Of a stretch of 64,000 bases of DNA, positions 13,143-24,860 are shown in pieces. The notes beneath the pieces were generated by a model, which saw only the letters and a program-made list of their open reading frames with translations, was not told where the DNA came from and did not search any database. Where the stretch lies: NCBI RefSeq assembly GCF_019703515.2, contig NC_059393.1, forward strand, positions 16,922,501 through 16,986,500. Direction: 5' to 3'. How positions within the stretch are numbered: position 1 is the stretch's first letter; every line of letters begins with the position of its first letter. Source of the DNA: Myxocyprinus asiaticus (taxonomy: Eukaryota; Chordata; Actinopteri; Cypriniformes; Catostomidae). A program made the position numbers and the translations under genes.

Positions 13143-13461
13143 GAGTATTCTTCGTTTTTCCGCATGCCATTCGGTCTCATGCAAGTTCAAGTGCTCTGCC
13201 TTGCAATGTGTACTTTTAACTACAAGCCCATATGGATGCGTTGAATGCATGCACACTACGACTGCTTTTTGATATTCTTTTAGCACAGTCAACAGCAGGC
13301 TCATGTGCCGATGATGCACAAAGAAGCAAAAGACTGTCCAAATGTCTTTAAAAACTAGCCTGCATGCGCACAGTTCACACAAACTGTGTTGTTGATGAAA
13401 TGTGCATCTCACACACAGTGTGCGAGACGTACCGGCACGTGGAAAACCGAAGTATACTTTG
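13143..13461. mobile_element. MITE with AGTATACTTCGGTTTT-type inverted ends
   Basis: The left end (AGTATTCTTCGTTTTTCCGCATGCC) and the complement of the right end (AAGTATACTTCGGTTTTCCA) are inverted copies. A second member lies at 54310-54552, sharing the internal AAGCCCATATGGATGC. It follows directly after the hAT-like element at 12579-13137. Confidence 0.6.
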
Positions 13462-16400
13462 GACTTTAAGGTCCTGGGTCACATCTAGATTTTTTTTTTT
13501 TTTGGAAAGATATATTTTTTAAATGTCATCACACACAGCCTTGTTTTTTGTGCCAGATTAAATATCTGCCTTAAATCTGTAATGTCTGTTTAATGAAACA
13601 GCCCCTTCAAGCTTCTTTTATACTATAGACATCATGTTTGAATGTTTGTTTTGGGCCATACATGCACTGGGAATCCATTGTGTGGTCCTAACCGTAGGTA
13701 GGTAAGAAAGTCTTGGAAAAATACCTAGACATCTTCTCCCCTTTCACCTCACTGTCAGAGTGATGACTATAGCAAGCATTGACACCTCCGTGTCAATTGA
13801 AGACGGACTACCTGGCTACAGGCAGTGGTTGTTGTGGAGACAGGCGTGTCCACTAACCTGACAGCAAATGAAAACCCACCATGCACATTGCATGTCTCTT
13901 TTCCATCTGCAGCTGGAGCCTGTCAGCTGGACTTGTGTAAAGCGATGGATTACAGCATGCATGTACGTACGCACATAGTCTCCATTTCCCCTCACTCCAC
14001 TTCTCCCGCCCATGCCTACAAAGGGAGGGTCTCAAGATACTCACTGAGATTAGATCTCTGGCAAATGACAATCAAACTGACAACACATTTTTTTTTGGAT
14101 TCAGTAACATGTCCTTAGACACAACTCCACTTCAGCAGGAAGTCAGGCCTGACAGAGGTCAAACACAAGCATTGTACTCTCTTAACAGTACACATAGGCT
14201 TAGAACAGGAATAACAATGCCCATAGTACCTATTGTATTGTTCTCCTGGACCTCAAATACCACATGGAAAGCCAGGTTCTTTTTTCTGATTATGTTTTTG
14301 TGAAGATCCCTGCTGTCAGAACAAGGACAAACTCTTTTACCTGTGCTGTTGTGTTTCCTTGACTGAGGGAAAGTAAGAGACACTTTCAAGACAAAAACAG
14401 GATGTGTCTGCAGCTTGTGGAAGTAGGCATCATAATGTGCTTTTTCAATTATTTTATTTTCCAGCAGTTGGAAACCTAATTTTGGCCTGGCGATTACAGA
14501 AGATCTTGTTTATGCCTAATCACTTTATTTTGGTATTTTAAATTCAGAGTCAAGTCTCTGTGTTTGGTATTTCAGATATTCCCCTGCCCTCATACTCCCT
14601 TTGAGGAATCCATGCTCTCACAGACACTTGACCCACTCTCGATCTTTCTATTTCTCCACATCAGGGCTACAGGAGGTCGCAGTACACATTAGATCCCTGA
14701 CAGCTTCAACTTCTCTCTCACAACCAAGCTATTTAGAGAGAGAGAGAGTGAAAAAGAGAGTAAATTGAAAGCGGCCCCAGGGCTGTATATTTCACCATAT
14801 CCCAGGGGAATTCTGGGATTCTGGTTCTCTCTTTCCCTTCCTGGGAAAAGGCCAAGAACATCTCTTCTCCTCCTCCTCTGCCTGCCTTTCCTGCCTTTTC
14901 CTAGAAATTACAGTTCATATCAGGGGAGTCGAGAAGTAGTAACACTCAGTAAGAAAGCAAGGCTTTGCCTACAGGCTCGGGAATTTGTCTTTTCCCATAA
15001 AGAAGCTGCAAGCATTGAGGAAGAGGCTGTCGATGGTCCAGTTTTTCCTCCTTTTACTCTTCTCTTTCTGTCTATGTAATGTCAATCTGGAACAGTTCGA
15101 CCAGCCTGAGAGAGACATAGATAGAAAAAACAGACAGTCCAAGCTAACAAGAGCCAGATTCTAGTTGAAGAGCCAAATAGATTTCATTGCACAATAATTT
15201 AGTTTGTTTGCTAAATTGCCAGGTAATCATCAGACTCAACATCAAATTGTCCTCCCCATATCTGTTTTGTCCTTAGTGGGTACAATAATTGACATCACCC
15301 CCTCTCTTCTAGGTCCAAATGGCATAGATATGTCCACAACCATACAGTGTCGTGGCCCTGCTGTTCAGCAGATAACTCAGATAAACACTCTGTATAATTG
15401 TAGTGAGCAGAATAGCATCTCAGAATTCAGAACATGTCAAACCTTGAGGCGAATGGGCTACAACAGCAGAAGACCATGTTGGGCACTTAACTGCCATTAG
15501 GACCATAGTGTTCCAAATAAAGTGCTTGGTGAGTGTATGGTGTTTTCACACTTGAGTCATACTTAAAATACTAAGCTCAGACCCCTTAAAGCGGACCAAA
15601 AAGTTTGCATTCACACTGTCTGTCTGAAAGTGGGCTCAGATCTCTTTTTGGTCCACTTTACCTGTTACAGGGTCTCAGTCCATTTTCCATTCACACTGTA
15701 TTATTTTTGTGTAACCCCCTGACCCTAACTCTATTCCAAAAGGAATGTACCATGGCATGTTTTCTTCACAGATGAAGCAATCCCAAAAAGCATTGCAATG
15801 AATGAAAAAAAAAAGCATTATAATCATCACAGAGTCACGATCATCATAATGATAAATTAAATCAATACCCCTGTCAGTCCAGGGGGGACGTGGATTCAAC
15901 TTAGCCAGGAATGTCCCACTTTTGTGTCTTGGTAACGGTAGCTTTGCATTGCAGACAGCTTCTCTTACACTGCTAGGAGAAGAGCTGATATACAAGTTCA
16001 AGTAAGGAAACATGGCATTCCTTTTACCCCAGTCGTCTTCAGCTAGTGCTACATGATAGCTTTTAGTTGTAGTCTGGTTCAGCTTTATACTTGCTGGAAG
16101 GAATAGCATGAGTCACTCTGACAAAAGAGTAATTGACACTTGTGTAGTGTTTTATTGCTTTTTACCAGATTGCAATAGTTGGTTTACTGTACCACAATGA
16201 TCCCATAATGTCATCACTGGATGACCGCAGAGTGGATTCTGCTTATTTTACACACCCCATTCTGGTGCATGAGCTCGGCTGAAGCACATCAAACACTTCA
16301 GACTTTCACATAGAGCCTAGATTGGCCTACAGTGTTCCCCACCTTGGTAATGTGTTCTGTCTCTCTCAAAAGTAAAAAAGAATGGATAGAAGCATCGAAA

Positions 16401-16756
16401 GAAAACAGAAGGAAAAAAATCACCAGTATTGCTATTTAAAATCCAGACGGGAACTGTAAACACCGTTATAACACTATCCCTCTGGTCTCGCTTTCAGATC
16501 CTCTGAAAACAGCAGTGTAAACAAGCGACACTGCAAGAAAAGAAAAACAGCACAGGCCCGGGCAATGAGGCTGATCTATAGAGGAGAAGCAGAAGGGTCC
16601 TGTCTAAACACTGGCTCTTATTAAATACGGTGTGACGTTAAAGTGCAGGGGGAGAGGTCAGGGTTATGCAAACACTGCACACGGGCAGCGGCCTAACGGA
16701 AACAAACGGTTCTCTCCACCTTCCTGCTCAGAAGAATGAAAACCAGTTCTCATTAG

Positions 16757-16900
16757 GAATGGACATTTTGGTTATTTAGTCTATTCGAGTACTCGACAGA
16801 TAAATCAACAGTACTCGAATATGTTTGTGCTATCTTGCTAAATGTTTTGATAGATAGTGTATGTACAAATACATCAGACAGGTCTTATTGCTTTTCCAGC
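16757..16900. mobile_element. fragment of a hAT-like MITE end
   Basis: TAGGAATGGACATTTTGGTTAT followed by CTATTCGAGTACTCGA resembles the left end of the element at 2353. No matching right end was found, so this is probably a truncated copy. Confidence 0.35.
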
Positions 16901-18308
16901 GAGTAACGTTTTAGATGGCATGTTATGTTGAAAGACCTGTCTCAAGACCCCTGAATTATATTCTATTCAGGTGCACTCTGTCTACCTGTTTTGAAAAGGA
17001 AGATCGTGTGTATGGCTTTCTCATTGTTGTCACCATCATCATGTACAATGTTTACTGACTGCAAGGTATTGCCATAGCAATCACAAAACTAAAAAATGAT
17101 GCCCCATTTTGACTCGTTTGTTTATAGTTGTTACGAAATTTTGATCCGTGTGAAAAATTGTCAAGTGTACGGTAACAAACAGCATGGTGAGATGGCTGAT
17201 TGTGGCTGGGCAAATGAGCCTAGAGTAAAAAATGTTGTGCTCATTCTCTCTTGCTTATCCTTCCTTCTTGCAGTTTTTTCTCGTGTCGTTCTCAATTTTA
17301 AGGTTCCATCAACATGTTCCCCATCTGTCTAGTGACTCATTGTAGTTCCCAGAATTTTTTTTATTTTTTCAAAGTCCTTTTTATGTAATATGCATCATTG
17401 CAAAAAAATGCTGCTCCACAAAAAAACATTTAGTTGCTGTAGCGATTGTTCTATCTAAAACCCTTTCCTTCTGAGCTGCACAGATAGTCCGGTCTTAAGT
17501 GTGACTACACAGGAATTCTGAATAAACCTCTTGGCTTTCCAGCACCCACCATCTCAATGTCTGGTGGCCAAAAAAAGAATAGGTAAAAAAATCTGGGGGA
17601 CGATACTTGTGGAAACAATGCTCCAAACCCTGGAGCTTCACCTTCCATTGATACTCCAGAAAGGCCCGTTTGTATTTCTAAATTAAGTTTCTGCCTCCTT
17701 TTATGGGCCTTCGTGTTCCTGAGCTCGCTGTGTAAAAGGCCTTTTGAAAGCAGTTTTAACACACAATTGGATTACAGCAAAGCACTTGGTGAGAAAGCGG
17801 CGGGTTGGGGCTGAGGACCTGCGAGAAGTACAGATGGTTTAGCGCATGCATAATGAAACAGACCAGGCGGTGTGTTCGTGTGTGTGTGCCTCCTGCCTCC
17901 CCCTCCCCCAAAGCCCTCAGTCTGGCCTGGGAGAGGAAGAGTTGGGGTGGTTGATGTGAGAGAAAGAGAGAGAGAGAGGCAGGCCAGGGGGATAACGCTC
18001 CAGCCCATCCTGCCTCCTGCAGCAAGCCAGTCCTTATGATCTAATTAGGGAATCACCTCAGCAACTAATTCTTGGAGTGCTATGACATTACATCCACGCT
18101 CCTACCAGTGTGTGTGATCTGGCTGCACTCAGTGAAAGCTTGTTAATCACTCTACAATGTATGTAAGGATCTAGATAAAACCTGAGCTGTCTCAATTAGT
18201 CCAACCTTGTTTCAAGTAAAGTTCAGGTTTTCCACATGCCACTTCAAATTTTGGCATCGATACAGTATGCAGGTACTACCTGGGTGCAGTCCACTTTTTC
18301 AAAGTATA

Positions 18309-19531
18309 CACTGGCGGCCAAAAGTTTGGAATAAAGTACAGATTTTGCTCTTATGTAAAGAAATTGGTACTTTTAATCACCAAAGTGGCATTCAACTGAT
18401 CACAATGTATAGTCAGGACATTAATAACGTGAAAAATTACTATTACAATTTGAATTTTTTTTTTTTTAGAACTTCTTAAACTACTTCAAAGTGTTCTCAT
18501 CAAAAAATCCTCCACTTGCAGCAATGACAGCTTTGCAGATCCTTGGCATTCCAGCTGTCAGTTTGTCCAGATACTCAGGTGACATTTCACCCCACGCTTC
18601 CTGTAGCACTTGCCATAGATGTGGCTGTCTTGTCGGGCACTTCTCACACACTTTACAGTCTAGCTGATCCTACAAAAGCTCAATGGGGTTAAGATCCATA
18701 ACACTCTTTTCCAATTATCTGTTGTCCAATGTCTGTGTTTCTTTGCCCTCTCTAACATTTTCTTTTTATTTTTCTGTTTTAAAAGTGGCTTTTTCTTTGC
18801 AGTTCTTCCCATAAGGCCTGCACCCCTGAGTCTTCTCTTTACTGTTGTACATGAAACTGGTGTTGAGCGGGTAGAATTCAATGAAGCTGTCAGCTGAGGA
18901 CATGTGAGGTGTCTATTTCTCAAACTAGAGACTCTGATGTACTTAACCTCTTGTTTAGTTGTACATTTGGGCCTTCCACATCTCTTCCTGTCCTTGTTAG
19001 AGCCAGCTGTCCTTTGTCTTTGAAGACTGTTGTGTCCACCTTTGTATGAAATCTTCAGTTTTTTTGGCAATTTCAAGCATTTTAAAGCCTTCATTCCTCA
19101 AAACAATGATTGACTGACAGGTGTCTTGTGAAAGCTGTTTCTTTTTTGCCATTTTTGACCTAATATTGACCTTAAGACATGCCAGTCTATTGCATACTGT
19201 GGCAACTCAAAAACAAACACAAAGACAATGTTAAGCTTCATTTAACGAACCAAATAGCTTTCAACTGTGTTTGATATAATGGCAAGTGATTTTCTAGTAC
19301 CAAATTAGCAATTTAGCATGATTACTCAAGGATAAGATGTTGGAATGATGGCTGCTGTCTAGATTTGATCAAAAATGACTTTTTTCAAATACTGATGGTG
19401 CTGTTTTTTACATCAGTAATGTCCTGACTATACTTTGTGATCAGCTGAATGCCACTTTGGTGAATTAAAGTACCAATTTCCTTACAAAACAGCAAAATCT
19501 GTACATTATTCCAAACTTTTTGCCACAAGTG
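18309..19531 (-). mobile_element. Tc1/mariner-type transposon, internally deleted
   Basis: Imperfect terminal inverted repeats of about 128 bp begin CACTGGCGGCCAAAAGTTTG at the left and CACTTGTGGCAAAAAGTTTG (complement) at the right. TA dinucleotides flank both ends (18307-18308 and 19532-19533), the expected Tc1/mariner target duplication. The remains of a transposase gene lie between the arms on the minus strand. At 1.22 kb it is shorter than a complete Tc1 element of about 1.6 kb, because the middle of the gene is missing. Confidence 0.92.
18481..19152 (-). pseudogene. Tc1-type transposase, N- and C-terminal parts fused by a central deletion
   Basis: The likely start ATG is at 19152 (MAKKKQLSQDTCQSIIVLRN). 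A shift in an A-run near 19070 changes frame, after which KISYK, RCGRPKCTTKQE, TCPQLTASLNSTR and TVKRRLRGAGLMGRTAKKKP follow. This is the paired-like helix-turn-helix DNA-binding region of fish Tc1 transposases. After HRHWTTDNWKRVLW (near 18697) the sequence jumps to DLNPIELL, then a TAG stop (18670-18672), then DQLDCKVCEKCPTRQPHLWQ and a tail ending DENTLK at 18481. The NPIEL motif carries the last catalytic acidic residue of the DDE triad; the segment with the first two Asp residues is deleted. The gene is dead by deletion, frameshift and stop, but its ends could still be mobilised in trans. Confidence 0.92.
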
Positions 19532-20439
19532 TACCCTGGCCTTTACTAAATGAGACAGTCATCAAGACGCCCTGTCATTGGTTGGCATCTCCAGTTGTAG
19601 TTAGGGGAACTAGAGTCGGTGCTATCTTTTTGCATAACATTTCTCACTTAAACTTGTTCTAAGTGGAGTCAGGACTAGTGAGAACTTTTTGCATTACATT
19701 TCTCATCAAATAAATTACAGAGCGCTATGACAATGCTTCCAACTTCCTACCAGGCCACACACAGGACGGGTTGTTACGCTCGTTCTAAACGCATGTAAGC
19801 ATCTAGAAGCAACATGAGCCATCTCAATTAGTCCAAGCTTGTTGTCAGTTACTAAACGACACAGTTGTCAAGACAACCTTTTATTGGTTGGTGTCTCCAG
19901 GCGAACTAGAGTCGGAACTAATGTGTGAACTTTTTGCATAATGTTTCTCACCGACTTATTCTCAGTGTGCTAAGACATTGCATCTTCATTCCTACCATTG
20001 TGTGTGATCTAGTGGATCTAGAAGCAACCTGTGTCATCTTAGTTAGTCCAGCTTAGTTATTAGTTACTAAACGAAGGTCTTCAAGATGCCCTTTCATTAC
20101 ACAGTGGCCATACGCAGTGCCGTCAATTGTGCAATAATGAATTCTGTTGTCGAATCGAGGCGGAATAACGCTTTTACTGAGTCACTCCAGGATCCTTTTC
20201 TTCTCCCACACCCAAGTGGCGTTCTCATCTTTTTGATGGTGTGAGAACAAAATTAGAGATAGGCAGGAACTATCCCTCCTCTGTCTTTCAGACCATGGCC
20301 CAAAGAGTGGCTTGTTATACACTTGTATAGAGGGTTTAGGCCCTGTGAATAGCCCTGTTTGTGCACGGTATTTAGTTGTTTGTTGTTTAGTGTCTTTTTT
20401 TATGTTGTTTATTTCAGGCGGGAGGGGGTTTTTTTTGTG

Positions 20440-20545
20440 TCCCTCGCTCTCTGAGGGCCCTCATCAGGGGGTAAATGCAGATGTAACACACAGAGTCTGG
20501 GTCTCACGCCTCATTTGCATATTTAATTAGCAATGTGCACTGTGT
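20440..20545. promoter_or_regulatory. candidate regulatory block with octamer and homeodomain motifs
   Basis: An ATTTGCAT octamer (20513-20520) is followed four bases later by TAATTA-type sequence (20524-20529), in a non-repetitive block. POU and homeodomain factors bind such motifs (family knowledge); activity here is inference. Confidence 0.22.
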
Positions 20546-21349
20546 GGGAGAGCACTTGGTTTGCGGAGGGCAACTGGGAGAGTGTGTGAAAGTCTCGGCA
20601 CACACACACAGCCACCCAGCACCCGGTCTCTGCCCCCTCGTTGCGCTTTCACATGTCTCTGGGCTGTTGCTGGGGGGGCATGCATATTATTATTATTTTT
20701 TTTATTTTTTTTGGCCCACTCTTCAGATTGCCTTTGTTTTAAACTGTTGATGCAGATGACAATGCTGAGCTGAACGCAAAGAAGGCCCTAAATTGTTTAC
20801 TTTGTCTAGGAGCAGATGAAGGGGCTGGCCAAACCTTTTTTTTTTGGTGGGGGATACTTTCGTTGCACTTTCCCTCCTTTTATAAATGACATTTTCTGGT
20901 CTCATTTGAAGCTTGCACTTTTTCTGTTACTTAATTTTCCTTGATTTATTGATTATGAGCCATTGAACATCTTGATTAAGAGAGAGAAGCATTTCTGCAA
21001 CTAATCTTTGTGTAATTCAACCTTGAATCGGCTTATTACTTTCCGTCTCATTCAGATATGTAAATTTTTCAGCAAATCTTCCCTTGTTGTGCTCCACACA
21101 AGTGCTACTTTAATCTAAAATCTGCCAGAAATGAAATTAAGATGTCTGACTGCTGTTTTGGTGGGATTCCATGAATCAGATCCTGATCACAAATTCACTA
21201 GCCCTGAGTCATTTCATACCATGCTTTTAGCTTTTTGTTTTGAGTGGATATAGGTAATATTTCTCCCAACTCAACTATTTGTTCTGCAGTGGGAAATCAA
21301 TACTCACCTCGGCATCTAAATCATCTTAAAGGGTATGTTTCCTTACAAT

Positions 21350-21560
21350 TTTTGGCAGTTGTAGAGGAGTTAAAGAGACGGGAGCAGGGCGAATCTTGCG
21401 AAAGTTCCTTTAACGTCTCAGCGCGAATCATTGCTATCACAACTAATGGCACCGTTAAAGAGCACTTCTTGGGAGAAATCGGAGCCCGTCAAATTTATAG
21501 GGCTTTTTTATGCAGTACACACAGGTCTGAAGGCTTTCTCTCTAGACTTATTTCCATAAG
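21350..21560. promoter_or_regulatory. candidate conserved non-coding element 0.7 kb before the nfia exon
   Basis: This is non-repetitive, balanced-composition sequence within a longer open frame (21244-21720, 158 codons). The peptide has no domain I recognise and no splice context linking it to nfia. Its proximity to the 66-nt exon makes a conserved element plausible but unproven. Confidence 0.2.
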
Positions 21561-21797
21561 TGCTTTGGCTGCAAATAGCACACTCAGTGTGAATTCACAT
21601 CCCAAGTCTCTCCGTCAGTCTGGCCTACCGAGCCACGTAACAAGAGGACACTGGCTAAACTACAATCAAGTCCTCTTTTCTGATAACTTTCCTTTGCTTC
21701 TGAGTACTAATTTAGTTTAAAATTTACAACATGCATATTAATGTATATTCAAACAAATTTGTAGTCTGTTTAATGTCCAGAAAGACAAGGAGCCTTT

Positions 21798-21832
<35 letters not shown>

Positions 21833-21842
21833 ATTGTTGTTG
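21798..21842 (+). repeat. (TTG)n microsatellite
   Basis: About 14 TTG units with one TTA interruption. It yields spurious poly-Val or poly-Thr frames. Confidence 0.95.
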
Positions 21843-22241
21843 CATACAACCTTTGCATTTGTCTGATCGGCACTGTAAGTGTCTGGTTGTCTACCATGGC
21901 AGAGTCATCTCTATTGAACCGGTAATGCACTGGCCTCCTGTGTATACACATACCAGAGTAGGGTTTCACCTGCATGCCCAGCACAGGGTTAGAAACCAGA
22001 CTGTATGGTTAGCACGCCTGCAGGTGATTCCCAGTGACTTTGGACTAGAAGTTTGCCATCTGCGACCTGAGTTTTGTGAAAATTCATGACACCTTGGCCA
22101 CACAGAGGGTTGCGCAATGGGCAACTCATTTCAACAAGCTGTCAACAGCAAAAAGCAGAATCAATTTTGATGTGGTTTTATCTGTTATGAAACTGAGGTC
22201 TCACTTTCTGTCTCTCTCTCTTTGTGTTTCTCTTTCTACAG

Positions 22242-22307
22242 AAGCAGGGCAGTCTGAAAGTCCGAACCAGCCCAGTGAAGGTGACATCAAAGACCAGCCG
22301 GAAAATG
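22242..22307 (+). CDS. nfia: nfia coding exon (66 nt), just after the DNA-binding domain exon
   Basis: A pyrimidine-rich tract (22211-22237) ends in the acceptor AG at 22240-22241, and the donor GTGAG starts at 22308. The exon begins with the last two bases of a split codon and encodes [21 protein letters not shown] plus the first base of a Gly codon. In human NFIA the corresponding stretch reads [21 protein letters not shown], so the acidic Ser/Pro/Asp/Glu linker is well conserved, with changes near the 5' border. It forms the linker between the DNA-binding/dimerisation region and the transactivation region. Both borders are phase 1 and the length is a multiple of three, so skipping would keep the frame. 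The preceding exon lies more than 22 kb upstream, outside the window. Confidence 0.93.
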
Positions 22308-22559
22308 GTGAGTCTGCCTACTTACATTTCCAGACAACACGACTTGACTGCCTCTTCTTTTAAACCCTTTATTTCACAGCTCTCTGGAAAACTTGATTCT
22401 GATTGGTCAGTTGTGCCATCCATCGTTCTGATATACAGTATCTGAATAACTATAGCGTGTAAAGTGATATAAGACCGTTTATCTGGGTATTGCGAGTCAT
22501 CTTTACTACTTCTCGTATCACTTGTGATCTCTACAAGTAAACTAATAAAATCATTTAAA

Positions 22560-22865
22560 CTCAACTCAATATTTCATGTTAATATATTTACTTATTTTCC
22601 ATATAGTTGTGTAATAAGCGGGATAAGTCAGGTAGTCATTTTCGCAATATAAACATTAACAGAACTCTGACGCACACGGGAGGTGGAATTCAGCTGTTTC
22701 TGGATACTCCGCAGTCTCTTTTTTCTCACATAATAACATAATTTTTTATGCAAATCAATATTTCATGTTTGTTTGTTTATTTATTTATTTTAAATAGTCG
22801 TGTTATAAGTGGGATAATGAGCAGTGGTTCAAGTTCATCAGAACTCCGACGCACACCAGAGATTC
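22560..22865 (+). repeat. diverged direct duplication, about 190-bp period
   Basis: CTCAATATTTCATGTTAATA...ATAGTTGTGTAATAAGCGGGATAA recurs as ATCAATATTTCATGTTTGTT...ATAGTCGTGTTATAAGTGGGATAA. Each copy is followed by AGAACTC(T/C)GACGCACAC. It may be part of an unclassified element beginning near 22370. Confidence 0.6.
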
Positions 22866-23167
22866 ATATGGATATTCATATGGAATTATCGATTCATATG
22901 GATATATTTAAGTTATAATGTCCCTTTTACTTACATATGAAAGAAATTATTTCCCAGGTTATATTTCCCAATTATACAGGGGACCTTTTAACTAGGTACA
23001 TTATGAAAATATAAATGTTACTAATTACATTCTATTATTGGTCACATTTTTTCATGTATTATTTTGTGTTATATGTGTATTGTTTAATTGCATAATGTTT
23101 ACTATTTACATGTATTTACATTGATTTGTTGAACACATGCTAAAACACGTACTGTCTCTTTAACAAA

Positions 23168-23580
23168 ACTGGCTCAGTGGTAAAGACGCTGACTACCACA
23201 CCTGGAGTTGTGAGTTCAAATCCAGGGCGTGATGAGTGCCTCCAGCCAGGTCTCCAAAGCAACCAAATTGGCCCGGTTGCTAGGGAGGTTAGAGTCACAT
23301 GGGGTAACCTCCTCATGGTCGTTATAATGTGGTTCGCTCTTGGTGGGGCGCCGCAGAGAATAGCGTGAAGCCTCCACATGCGCTATGTCTCCGGGGTAAT
23401 GCACTCAATAAGCCACGTGATAAGATGCATGGATTGACGGTCTCAGATGTGGAGGCAGCTGAGATTCGTCCTCCACCACCCAGATTGAGGAGAGTCACTA
23501 CGCCACCACAAGGACTTGGGCATTGGGAATTGGGCATTCCAAAAAGGGGAGAAAATAAAAAAAGAATAATAACAAATAAA
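23168..23580 (+). repeat. tRNA-derived SINE, copy 1
   Basis: A tRNA-like head carries an A box (GGCTCAGTGGT, 23171) and a B box (GTTCAAATCC, 23214-23223). It is followed by a body shared with the copies at 26011 and 59351 (GCAACCAAATTGGCCCGGTT, CATGGGGTAACCTCCTC, GATTCGTCCTCC, ATTGGGAATTGG) and an A-rich tail. The head lacks the expected first bases and no clear target duplication is visible, so this copy is older or slightly truncated. Confidence 0.85.
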
Positions 23581-24159
23581 TAAATAATAAAAAGACATAT
23601 TCAGACATGTAAAAAGGACATATTCAGTGACAAATGGGCCACGTGGATCTTGTCTTTGGACATGCATTGCACAGAACAATGTTTACTTCCAACAAGCAGT
23701 GAAAGGAAGTGAAATCTCGCTGCTGGAATGCTCCACCACTATACTACACAATTACTGATGAGTGAAATCTAAACATTAACCGGCCAGTTTCCAAATATAT
23801 AAATTTCGCCACATAGCAAGAATTTTGGTTGCAACTCCTGTCAGTTGAGCTGTGGTGCTCATGCCTGAAACGCAGGTTTAAACCCGGCTTACATTGTGTC
23901 CTTATCCAATTCCTCCTCTCTCTTCACATTATTTTTTTGTCTACTCTGTACTCTCTATCTCTCTCTCAATAAAATGGAGCCAAAAACTCTAAAAATATAT
24001 AATACCAATGGGAAAAAAAATACTTTCTCCATAAATCATTAGTCAAACCATTCTTGCCTTTAATTCAGTGCAACAATTTAATTAAGAATTATTATGCAAA
24101 CAATTTACACAGAAATGAGTTCTGTTCATTTTTCATGAATGAGGTGCATTGTCTCTCCG

Positions 24160-24245
24160 GTGAATAACTTCAGTTGTCGCTAGGTGAACTCAAGTCAGAA
24201 CTAGTTTGCAAACTTTTTGCGTGACGTTACTCAGACAGGAAACTC
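24160..24245 (+). repeat. dispersed partial copy of the 18-20 kb duplicated unit
   Basis: The block contains CAGTTGTCGCTAGGTGAACT, AGTCAGAACTAG and GCAAACTTTTTGCGTGACGT in the same order as at 19590-19660 and 19890-19950. Confidence 0.55.
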
Positions 24246-24860
24246 CATGATTCTCTCTCTTCTCTGCAGTTCCCCACCAGAGGGTAGATCAGTGTGAGCA
24301 GTCCATTTGCGTAAGCCCAAGAGAGGTGATTACTCTTAATAGGATTTTACCCATGGACGTGTTCGCATAGACATGTGTAGATACAGTACAACTGGCCGGT
24401 TTCCAGTGTCTATGCTCGTCTATAGAATTGTTCGGCCCCTTTTAAAACAAAGAGCGGCAATTCCGCCAATTTTGTATCTGTTTACAAATTATTAGCAGAC
24501 AATGAAAAAGTCTTCAGTGTTCTGGAAAACATAAACACAATGATTGAATGGAAACAGCCGCCTCTTTGCATGAGTTTAAATAGAGAATAATGTAAAAAAG
24601 TCCCATTTTATCCCCCCACAACCCCTTAGAGCTCAGTTACGTGTGTCTCTCAACACTGGATTATCAGGCATATTTTCCTCCTAATTTAAAGATTATCGCA
24701 GATGTGCGCGGCAGAGCCTGGGCTATTATTTCCACGCCCTTGTGTGTGACACCAACATTGCCCTGTTTACTCAGATTAGAGGATACAGATAGATGAGTGT
24801 GTTCATCTCTCTCTCTCATCCTGCATGTGATATTATCATGCTGCTGATATTATCTTTTCA

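Larger units (their letters stand above)
18061..20105 (+). repeat. diverged tandem duplication (about 210-300 bp units) interrupted by a Tc1 element
   Basis: Recurring anchors are GTGCTATGACATTACATCC (about 18078), GCGCTATGACAATGCTTCC (about 19721) and GTGCTAAGACATTGCATC (about 19966). CTCAATTAGTCCAA, ACTAAACGA, CATTGGTTGG and GAACTTTTTGCATAA follow in the same order. The Tc1-like element at 18309-19531 sits inside the first unit. A further partial copy lies at 24160-24245. Confidence 0.7.
1..22241 (+). other. 3' part of the large nfia intron preceding the 66-nt exon
   Basis: No host coding exon is recognised here. Repeats listed separately lie at 1.1, 2.35-2.86, 3.4-3.5, 4.07-4.16, 4.45-4.9, 6.7-7.3, 7.75-7.92, 8.7-9.1, 11.9-13.46, 16.76-16.9 and 18.0-20.1 kb. 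The stretches 1-1098, 1161-2344, 4901-6708, 9113-11943, 13462-16750, 16900-18060 and 20106-22241 look like ordinary single-copy intron with short homopolymers and purine- or pyrimidine-rich runs. Two blocks (7990-8345 and 21350-21560) have a less AT-rich, varied composition and are noted as possible regulatory DNA. Open frames such as 15675-16109 (-) and 21244-21720 (+) have no recognisable domain. Confidence 0.85.

Noticed and set aside
15675..16109. 144-codon minus-strand frame
   Set aside because: There is no recognisable domain. Part of it overlaps sequence similar to dispersed repeats (GTTTTCACACTTGAG near 15540), and it sits in an nfia intron in antisense.
21724..21984. Poly-Thr or poly-Val frames
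   Set aside because: They come from the (TTG)n microsatellite.
23168..23240. Possible tRNA genes at the SINE heads (23168, 26464 minus, 59351)
   Set aside because: A and B boxes are present, but acceptor stems do not pair and each head is joined to the same 350-bp SINE body.
24281..24300. Possible extra nfia exon after a T/C tract with AG at about 24270
   Set aside because: The sequence after the AG does not encode any NFI segment, and the flanking NFIA exons are already contiguous in frame.
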